Positions 58,470-64,000 of a stretch of DNA of 64,000 nucleotides are shown in pieces. The position numbers were made by a program, and so were the translations under genes. Within the stretch, counting starts at the first letter, position 1. Every line of letters begins with the position of its first letter. The stretch is from Paenibacillus_E qinlingensis_A. GTDB lineage: Bacteria; Bacillota; Bacilli; Paenibacillales; NBRC-103111. The stretch lies in the NCBI RefSeq assembly GCF_031455095.1, contig NZ_JAVDSB010000011.1, positions 149,473 to 213,472 on the forward strand. Direction: 5' to 3'. The notes under the pieces are model-generated. The model was not told the origin of the DNA. It saw only the letters and a program-made list of their open reading frames with translations, and did not search any database.

Positions 58470-59350
58470 TACCAGCCGCGCTCCTGCATACGCTCGGAAG
58501 CTTGAAGCTTGGAAATTTCGATTCCCTTCATAGGGGTACCTAGGTTTTTGGAAATTTCAGCGATCAATTTGAAATCCGTGTAGTGCGTTACCGCTTCAAC
58601 GATCGCTTTCGCGAACTTCTCTGGGTTATCGGATTTGAAAATACCGGATCCAACGAATACACCATCAGAACCAAGGTGCATCATCAACGCCGCATCAGCA
58701 GGTGTAGCTACACCGCCAGCTGCGAAGTTAACAACAGGCAATTTACCAGTTTGGTGAACTTGAAGCATCAACTCGTAAGGAGCGCCAATTGTTTTCGCTT
58801 CGAACATCAATTCGTCCAAAGACATGCTTTGAACTTTACGGATTTGACCTTGAATTTGACGCATGTGACGAACAGCTTCTACAATGTTACCTGTTCCTGG
58901 CTCACCTTTTGTACGAAGCATGGAAGCTCCTTCACCGATACGACGCAAAGCTTCACCAAGATCGCGGCAACCACAAACGAAAGGTACAGTAAAATCACGT
59001 TTGTTGATGTGGAATACTTCATCCGCAGGAGTCAGTACTTCACTCTCATCGATATAGTCAACGCCTAGGGATTCAAGAACCTTCGCTTCAACGAAGTGCC
59101 CGATTCTTGCTTTCGCCATGACTGGAATGGATACAACTTTCATAACATCTTCAACAATTGTTGGATCCGCCATGCGGGATACGCCACCAGCTGCACGAAT
59201 ATCAGCGGGTACGCGCTCAAGTGCCATAACAGCGGACGCACCAGCTGCTTCAGCGATTTTAGCTTGCTCGGCGTTCATAACGTCCATGATGACGCCGCCT
59301 TTTTGCATTTCGGCCATACCAGTTTTAACGCGGGAAGTTCCTGTTTCCAT
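58469..59350 (-). CDS. pdxS: Pyridoxal 5'-phosphate synthase, lyase subunit
   Basis: The synthase subunit that builds PLP from ribose 5-phosphate, glyceraldehyde 3-phosphate and ammonia; 293 residues. The two key lysines lie in PVMAKARIGH and LRTKGEPGTGN; the (beta/alpha)8 barrel and the C-terminal MKGIEIS are intact. ATG at 59350 with GGAGG upstream. It forms an operon with pdxT. Confidence 0.97.
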   Translation of the reverse strand: METGTSRVKTGMAEMQKGGVIMDVMNAEQAKIAEAAGASAVMALERVPADIRAAGGVSRMADPTIVEDVMKVVSIPVMAKARIGHFVEAKVLESLGVDYIDESEVLTPADEVFHINKRDFTVPFVCGCRDLGEALRRIGEGASMLRTKGEPGTGNIVEAVRHMRQIQGQIRKVQSMSLDELMFEAKTIGAPYELMLQVHQTGKLPVVNFAAGGVATPADAALMMHLGSDGVFVGSGIFKSDNPEKFAKAIVEAVTHYTDFKLIAEISKNLGTPMKGIEISKLQASERMQERGW

Positions 59351-59471
59351 TCTTTATTTCCTCCTATAGCTTGTATGCCAATTTCGTTGCAGTTCCCTAC
59401 ACGATTCGATAATAAACTTCTAAACAATAATTTTACATGAAGGATGGGCAATATACAACCCATTTTCTGGC

Positions 59472-60839
59472 CTAAGAGCCTCCTTTGATCCCATTAAACA
59501 TATCACTGAAGAAGTTTTTAATGGAGCGGAACAGCAGTCGGATCCAGCTTCCTTTTTCTACATCTCCGTCAGCAATCAATTCTACGGTTTTTTCTTGACC
59601 GTTGTAGGTTACTTTTACCTTGCCAAGCGTGTCGCCTTTCGCAATTGGAGCTACGAGCTTAGCCTCTTCAACAGACTCAGCCGTCACTTGGAAATCCGTA
59701 TCTTTCGCGCCTTTTCTAGCTACGAACGTTAGACCTGTTTTCGTAACAAGAGGTACTTCCATTTGTACACCCTTCTTAATGTTCACACTTTTCAAAGAAT
59801 CTATCGTCTGTTTCGCATTCAAGAATGGTTTTATCTCAAAATTATTAAATGCATAGTCCATCAGCTTGCGTGTTTCATTGAAACGCTCTGGTTCCGTTTT
59901 CGTCCCCATAACAACCGTAATCATACGCATTCCATTGCGTTCTGCCGTTCCAGTGAAGCAGTAGCCAGCATCATCCGTAGAACCCGTTTTCAAGCCATCT
60001 AATCCTGGATACGCATACTTCTTAAAGTTAGTGTTCGTTGAATTCCCTTCAAGCATCCAGTTCCAGTTGATCATCGCTGTTTTATCTGTTGCTCTAAGCT
60101 TCAAGGAAGGGATTTTCGTAAATTCTAGAATTTCTTTGTGGTCTTTCAAAATATTATAAGCAAGAATCGCCGCATCGCGAGCGGTCATCTTCGTCTCACC
60201 CTCAATGGAAGCAGGGGGGTTCTTGAGATCAGCACGTGAAAGTCCAGTCGCACTAATAAAATGAGCTTTATCTGACATGCCAAGCTGTTTCGCTTTGTCA
60301 TTCATCATTTTCGCGAAATTCTCTTCCGTACCGCCAAGCAATTCTGCAAAAGCCACAGAAGCATCGTTCGCGGAATAAATGGACATCGCATTGAACATAT
60401 CTTTGAACGTCAATGTTTCATTCTCAGCAATCAACTGACCAGAACCAATGACATCCGCCGCATTCTTCGTAGCTGTCACAGGTGAGTCCCATTTGAATTT
60501 GCCTTCTTTAATGCTTTCCATGGCCAAATACTCAGTCATCATCTTCGCCATACTTGCTGGTGGGAAAGCTTCATCCGCGTTCATTTGGAACAGGACTGCT
60601 CCTGTGCTAGCTTCCATGATGATTGCAGATTTAGCTGCTACTTGAGGTTCATTCAGTGCCGGTGCAGGCGTCGTTGCTGCATTAGGAGCAGGCGTTGTCA
60701 CCGCTGCAGGCTTTGGGGTTGCCGAAGGAGAAGGCGATGCCGCATAGGTTGGTTGTATATGTAAAAGTAAGGATTGAGCAATTAAGCTAACACCTAACAC
60801 CAAAGCAACCTTTTTCTTTGTAAAACGTATAAATCTCAC
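59472..60839 (-). CDS. dacA: D-alanyl-D-alanine carboxypeptidase (penicillin-binding protein 5 type)
   Basis: A 455-residue exported enzyme that trims the terminal D-Ala from peptidoglycan stem peptides. The signal peptide covers residues 1-33, followed by a Pro/Ala/Thr-rich linker (34-66). The active-site motifs are SMAK (Ser96-Lys99), SAN (156-158) and KTG (284-286). A C-terminal beta domain (about 345-430) and an amphipathic anchor (IRLLFRSIKNFFSDMF) follow. The start is GTG at 60839 with AGGGAG upstream; the frame reaches 60911. Confidence 0.96.
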   Translation of the reverse strand: MRFIRFTKKKVALVLGVSLIAQSLLLHIQPTYAASPSPSATPKPAAVTTPAPNAATTPAPALNEPQVAAKSAIIMEASTGAVLFQMNADEAFPPASMAKMMTEYLAMESIKEGKFKWDSPVTATKNAADVIGSGQLIAENETLTFKDMFNAMSIYSANDASVAFAELLGGTEENFAKMMNDKAKQLGMSDKAHFISATGLSRADLKNPPASIEGETKMTARDAAILAYNILKDHKEILEFTKIPSLKLRATDKTAMINWNWMLEGNSTNTNFKKYAYPGLDGLKTGSTDDAGYCFTGTAERNGMRMITVVMGTKTEPERFNETRKLMDYAFNNFEIKPFLNAKQTIDSLKSVNIKKGVQMEVPLVTKTGLTFVARKGAKDTDFQVTAESVEEAKLVAPIAKGDTLGKVKVTYNGQEKTVELIADGDVEKGSWIRLLFRSIKNFFSDMFNGIKGGS

Positions 60840-60882
60840 AATTTCACTCTCCCTAAATGATGTTGGACATAATATAAGACAC

Positions 60883-60911
60883 GTTATATTGTAACACACC
60901 CCATTAGACAA
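60883..60911 (-). promoter_or_regulatory. Promoter of dacA
   Basis: Minus strand -35 TTGTCT (60906-60911), 17-bp spacer, -10 TATAAC (60883-60888). It overlaps the T run of the upstream terminator. Confidence 0.7.
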
Positions 60912-60942
60912 AAAAAAGAAAACGTGGGTTCAAATCCCACGC
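60909..60942 (-). terminator. Terminator of guaB
   Basis: Minus strand stem CGTGGG / CCCACG with a seven-base loop ATTTGAA, followed by TTTTCTTTTTTTT. The stem and loop have the sequence of a tRNA T-arm. Confidence 0.9.
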
Positions 60943-60947
60943 CTCCA
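60922..60947 (+). repeat. tRNA 3'-end-like fragment
   Basis: Plus strand GTGGG-TTCAAAT-CCCAC is a perfect T-arm with a canonical seven-base T-loop, directly followed by GCCTCCA, which resembles a 3' acceptor strand. No other part of a tRNA is present. It may be the residue of an integration at a tRNA gene or chance convergence on a terminator shape. Confidence 0.55.
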
Positions 60948-61007
60948 ATTATATCCATATTGTGACACTTTATAGTGAGCTTTTCGCCCGAGCTACAAGT
61001 CTCTCAT

Positions 61008-62465
61008 CTACATCGAGTAATTCGGTGCTTCTTTTGTAATTTGAATATCATGCGGATGGCTTTCTTTCAAACCTGCCCCCGTAATACGAACAAATTGCGT
61101 ATCATGAATTAATTCTTGAATGTTGCGTGCTCCGCAATACCCCATACCTGAACGAAGTCCACCTACCAATTGATACACCGTATCGGCCATTGGCCCTTTA
61201 TAAGCCACACGACCTTCGATACCCTCTGGAACAAGCTTGCTCTCGTTCTCTTGGAAATAACGATCCTTACTGCCTTCTTTCATTGCGCCTAGGGAGCCCA
61301 TTCCGCGATATACCTTAAACTTACGTCCTTGGAAAATCTCAGACTCACCCGGGCTCTCATCCGTTCCCGCAAAAAGACTGCCGATCATAACCGCGCTAGC
61401 TCCCGCTGCGATCGCTTTAACCACATCACCGGAGTACTTAATACCGCCATCGGCGATAATCGGAACACCGAATTCAGCAGCTGCTTGTGCACAATCATAT
61501 ATCGCCGTAATTTGAGGAACACCAATCCCTGCGATAATACGGGTCGTACAGATTGAACCAGGACCGATTCCGACTTTTACCATGGAAGCTCCGGCTTTGA
61601 TTAAATCACGTGTACCATCACCTGTTGCCACGTTACCAGCGATAATCGGAAGCTCTGGATACTGTGCTCTTAGCTTCTTAACCGTCTCTGCAATATTAAT
61701 GTGATGTCCATGTGCAGAATCCACTACGATGACGTCAATACCCGCTGTAACAAGCGCTGCGGCTCTCTCAATCACGTCTTTAGATACTCCAACAGCTGCA
61801 CCTACTAGTAAACGTCCTTGTTTATCTTTGGCCGAGTTAGGGAATTGAATGGCCTTCTCGATATCTTTGATCGTAATTAACCCTTTAAGACCAAAATTCT
61901 CGTCTACCAAAGGCAGTTTCTCAATTTTATGTTTCTGAAGGATGCCTTCTGCTTGCTGAAGCGTTGTTCCAACGGGTGCTGTCACAAGCCCTTCTTGCGT
62001 CATCACTTCTTTAATTTTAATGGAGTAATCATGTACAAAGCGCAAGTCGCGATTGGTCAAAATACCAACTAAACGATTGCTTTCATTTACAATCGGTACA
62101 CCCGATATGCGGTATTTCGCCATTAACTCTTCTGCATCATAGACATGATGCTCAGGCGTCAATGAGAACGGGTTCGTGATTACGCCGCTTTCTGACCTTT
62201 TAACACGATCAACGTGCTCAGCTTGTAGCTCGATGGACATATTCTTATGAATAATTCCGATACCGCCTTCACGAGCCATAGCAATCGCTAGCGCAGACTC
62301 CGTCACTGTATCCATAGCTGAGCTGATAAAAGGAATATTTAATTTTACACCAGGTGCCATTTCCGTCGAAATGTCGATCTCCTTACCGAACACTTCTGAC
62401 TTTCTCGGAACTAACAATACATCATCAAACGTTAAACCTTCTTTGCCAAACTTATCTTCTCTCAC
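61008..62465 (-). CDS. guaB: Inosine-5'-monophosphate dehydrogenase
   Basis: Oxidises IMP to XMP, the first step of guanine nucleotide synthesis; 485 residues. The catalytic Cys306 lies in GIGPGSICTTR. A pair of CBS domains (about residues 95-205) interrupts the barrel as usual, and the flap and NAD site (DSAHGH, GGLRSGMGYCG) are complete. The start is GTG at 62465 with GGAGG upstream (12-base gap). Confidence 0.97.
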   Translation of the reverse strand: MREDKFGKEGLTFDDVLLVPRKSEVFGKEIDISTEMAPGVKLNIPFISSAMDTVTESALAIAMAREGGIGIIHKNMSIELQAEHVDRVKRSESGVITNPFSLTPEHHVYDAEELMAKYRISGVPIVNESNRLVGILTNRDLRFVHDYSIKIKEVMTQEGLVTAPVGTTLQQAEGILQKHKIEKLPLVDENFGLKGLITIKDIEKAIQFPNSAKDKQGRLLVGAAVGVSKDVIERAAALVTAGIDVIVVDSAHGHHINIAETVKKLRAQYPELPIIAGNVATGDGTRDLIKAGASMVKVGIGPGSICTTRIIAGIGVPQITAIYDCAQAAAEFGVPIIADGGIKYSGDVVKAIAAGASAVMIGSLFAGTDESPGESEIFQGRKFKVYRGMGSLGAMKEGSKDRYFQENESKLVPEGIEGRVAYKGPMADTVYQLVGGLRSGMGYCGARNIQELIHDTQFVRITGAGLKESHPHDIQITKEAPNYSM

Positions 62466-62547
62466 AGCGTACCATATCCTCCTTAAAGCCCTCTAACTGA
62501 AAGCTTGATTCATAAGCTTCTATTTCATTCTTCCGTGTATGATTGCA

Positions 62548-62577
62548 ATCTTAACAAAAGCCCTTTTTTGGTGTCAA
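62548..62577 (-). promoter_or_regulatory. Promoter of guaB
   Basis: Minus strand perfect -35 TTGACA (62572-62577), 18-bp spacer, -10 TAAGAT (62548-62553), about 80 bp upstream of the start codon. Confidence 0.75.
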
Positions 62578-62605
62578 GGAAAAGGAAGAGCATCTAGCTC
62601 CCCCT
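62578..62605 (-). terminator. Terminator after the DUF4015 gene
   Basis: Minus strand stem AGGGGGAGC / GCTCTTCCT (nine pairs with two G-T), loop TAGAT, then TTTTCC. It ends where the guaB -35 element starts. Confidence 0.75.
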
Positions 62606-62627
62606 CACCTTGAATAAGTCTATTCCG

Positions 62628-63806
62628 TTAACGATAGGAGTACGTACTACTAGGATTCCATAACAAAAACTGCTCAACCCCCTGCTCCCTCGCCGCTTTG
62701 ATCTGCTCCTTGACATCTATGTCACCATATTTCTTATGCGGTTTGACCCATGTGGCTGTAAAATCCTGATACCAAGGTCTAATCTGAGCAGTCTGCTGAT
62801 TGGACCGTGCTAACTGCCTATTTTTCCAATTGGCGTCGTTAACGGCTTGGTGAATGACCGCGTAGGGCTGCAAATCCGGACTTTTGATACCATAAATACC
62901 ACTCGTGTAGTGAGACGGATACAGCATCGGAGAAATGAAATGTACCTCCTTACTGATCATCCCCCAATCCTGTCCAATGCCCATATCATTCGCCATCGAC
63001 GTTGTTAATCCAAACACATCCGCAGAGATGTAGGCCTGATCACCAATCCGTCCCTTGGCTGTATGCAAAAAGGTCGCGATATCCTGCGCTTTGCTTAGCT
63101 TCTGTGGGTTATCAAAAATGACCTCACGGTCCACCTTCTGCCCATTCTCCGGAAACCTCACATAATCGAACTGGATCTCATCAAACCCGAGTGAAGCCAC
63201 TTCCTTCGCAATCTGAATATTATAATCCCACACCTCAGTTTTAAAAGGATCTACCCAGGCGATTCCCTTCGGGTCCTTCCAGACAGTTCCATCTTTCTTT
63301 TTCATAGCCAATGTACTTTTCTTTTTACTTAAGTAGGGGTCCTTGAACACGACTAATCTGGCAATCGTATAAATATGTTTCTGCTTCAATCTCCGCAACT
63401 TATCTTTCAAATCATGTATGATGACATGGCTGTTCGCCCCGATCTCATTAACCAAAGGAACCGTTGATGGGTATGTCACCTGACCTGAATCATTCTTAAC
63501 ATCTATCACCATGGCATTTAAGTCGGTTTGCTCTACAAGCTCAATTAATTGCTCAAATTTATTGCCTACGGCCGACCAGGCAGAAACGTAAATACCCTTC
63601 ACGACCGGTTTACTTGTACTCTGAAAAGAAGGCGTTGCCACCTGGTTTGACGCAGGGCTGATGCTCCCCACATAACTCAAAGCGTGAAGTGGATTTGCTT
63701 CTTCCTTCACTTCATCAATCTTAGCTGAGCATCCATTCATCATCAGCGTTACTAACGAACAAAGACACACCCTGCTCATCCATCTCATGCTGCTTGTCGT
63801 CCTCAT
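62628..63806 (-). CDS. Putative glycoside hydrolase lipoprotein (DUF4015 family)
   Basis: A 392-residue protein. The N-terminal segment ends in MMNGC, a plausible lipobox, so it is probably a lipid-anchored surface protein. The main domain (about residues 70-390) matches the DUF4015/GHL family, related to the alpha-amylase barrel: GIYVSAWSAVG, DLNAMVIDVKND, FDEIQFDYVRFPE and the SPMLYPSHY segment. Acidic residues in IQFDYVRFPE are the likely catalytic site. No activity is proven for the family. The ATG at 63806 has GAGGAGGG upstream; the open frame continues upstream only by reading into the 5S gene. Confidence 0.85.
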   Translation of the reverse strand: MRTTSSMRWMSRVCLCSLVTLMMNGCSAKIDEVKEEANPLHALSYVGSISPASNQVATPSFQSTSKPVVKGIYVSAWSAVGNKFEQLIELVEQTDLNAMVIDVKNDSGQVTYPSTVPLVNEIGANSHVIIHDLKDKLRRLKQKHIYTIARLVVFKDPYLSKKKSTLAMKKKDGTVWKDPKGIAWVDPFKTEVWDYNIQIAKEVASLGFDEIQFDYVRFPENGQKVDREVIFDNPQKLSKAQDIATFLHTAKGRIGDQAYISADVFGLTTSMANDMGIGQDWGMISKEVHFISPMLYPSHYTSGIYGIKSPDLQPYAVIHQAVNDANWKNRQLARSNQQTAQIRPWYQDFTATWVKPHKKYGDIDVKEQIKAAREQGVEQFLLWNPSSTYSYR

Positions 63807-63861
63807 CGTCATCCCTCCTCGTAGGATTAGTATGGTTAAAAAAGCAACATTTACAGATATA

Positions 63862-63902
63862 AAAAAAAGAGTCTTTCTGGAAATTAATCCAGAAAGACTC
63901 TT
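63862..63902 (-). terminator. Terminator of the rRNA operon
   Basis: Minus strand 14-bp stem AAGAGTCTTTCTGG / CCAGAAAGACTCTT, loop ATTAATTT, followed by eight T. Confidence 0.95.
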
Positions 63903-63909
63903 ACTAATT

Positions 63910-64000
63910 GCTTGGCAACGTTCTACTCTCCCAGAACCCTGCGGTTCAAGTACCATCGACGCTGGAAGGCTTAACGGTCGTGTTCGAGATGGGAACGCGT
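63910..64000 (-). rRNA. rrf: 5S ribosomal RNA (3' part)
   Basis: Minus strand sequence matches the 3' part of bacterial 5S rRNA: CCCATCTCGAACACG, then GGTACTTG, GGGAGAGTAG and GTTGCCAAGC at the 3' end. About 90 of 117 nt are inside the window; the 5' end and presumably 23S and 16S genes lie beyond 64000. The gene order rrn-guaB-dacA-pdxS-pdxT-serS is that of the B. subtilis rrnO region. Confidence 0.95.

Noticed and set aside
63807..63956. Upstream extension of the DUF4015 gene to 63956
   Set aside because: The extra residues read through the rRNA terminator and 5S rRNA on the minus strand; the ribosome binding site GAGGAGGG is placed for the ATG at 63806.
1..64000. CRISPR arrays, prophage or insertion-sequence genes
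   Set aside because: No regularly spaced repeats, no transposase, integrase or phage structural gene was recognised anywhere in the window.

Overview
This window comes from the chromosome of an endospore-forming Gram-positive bacterium of the Paenibacillaceae, most likely Paenibacillus or a close relative. The signs are sporulation genes (spoIID, spoIIR, an sspP-like gene), S-layer-homology (SLH) proteins, strong GGAGG ribosome binding sites with many GTG and TTG starts, an LplA/LplB/LplC-type sugar transporter next to a YesM/YesN two-component pair, and gene order that matches two separate Bacillus subtilis neighbourhoods. Almost everything from position 1 to 48.6 kb, and again from 54.7 kb to the end, is read on the minus strand.

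Layout by coordinate: spoIID (partial), murA, a ywzB-like gene and a large cell-surface subtilisin occupy 1-4.8 kb. An 11-subunit complex I operon (nuoA-D, H-N, with no nuoE/F/G) fills 5.1-15.3 kb. A 54-codon gene on the plus strand sits between it and the complete F1Fo ATP synthase operon (15.8-23.1 kb). wecB/mnaA and upp follow. At 25.3-38.3 kb a carbohydrate-use block interrupts what in B. subtilis is a continuous upp-glyA neighbourhood. It holds a cytoplasmic GH106-like glycosidase, YesN/YesM, a solute-binding lipoprotein, two permeases, a secreted GH16 enzyme with carbohydrate-binding modules, and a GH43-like beta-propeller enzyme. The conserved block resumes with glyA, ywlG, rpiB, ywlE, mntP, tsaC, spoIIR, prmC, prfA and ychF, then a PilZ gene (38.5-48.6 kb).

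From 49 to 64 kb the content is that of the B. subtilis origin-proximal region: tadA, serS, tRNA-Ser, pdxT, pdxS, dacA, guaB and the 3' end of an rRNA operon (5S). Mixed in are a DUF1697 gene, a DUF1648 gene, tRNA-Arg, an MFS transporter, an ECF sigma/anti-sigma/membrane-protein operon, small spore-type genes, a decayed SLH-protein pseudogene and a lipoprotein of the DUF4015 glycoside-hydrolase-like family.

The most informative regulatory finds are two riboswitches on the minus strand. A ZTP (pfl) riboswitch with its own promoter and terminator precedes rpiB-ywlG-glyA. A cyclic-di-GMP-I (GEMM) riboswitch precedes a gene for a PilZ-domain c-di-GMP receptor, so the same second messenger appears to act on both RNA and protein. 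Other features of note are four DnaA-box sequences within 89 bp upstream of tadA, a nested hairpin/pseudoknot-like RNA between atpA and atpG, a tRNA 3'-end-like sequence that doubles as the guaB terminator, an ECF sigma gene whose best start codon is ATT, and two families of degenerate hairpin repeats. All calls were made by reading the sequence; no database search was run.
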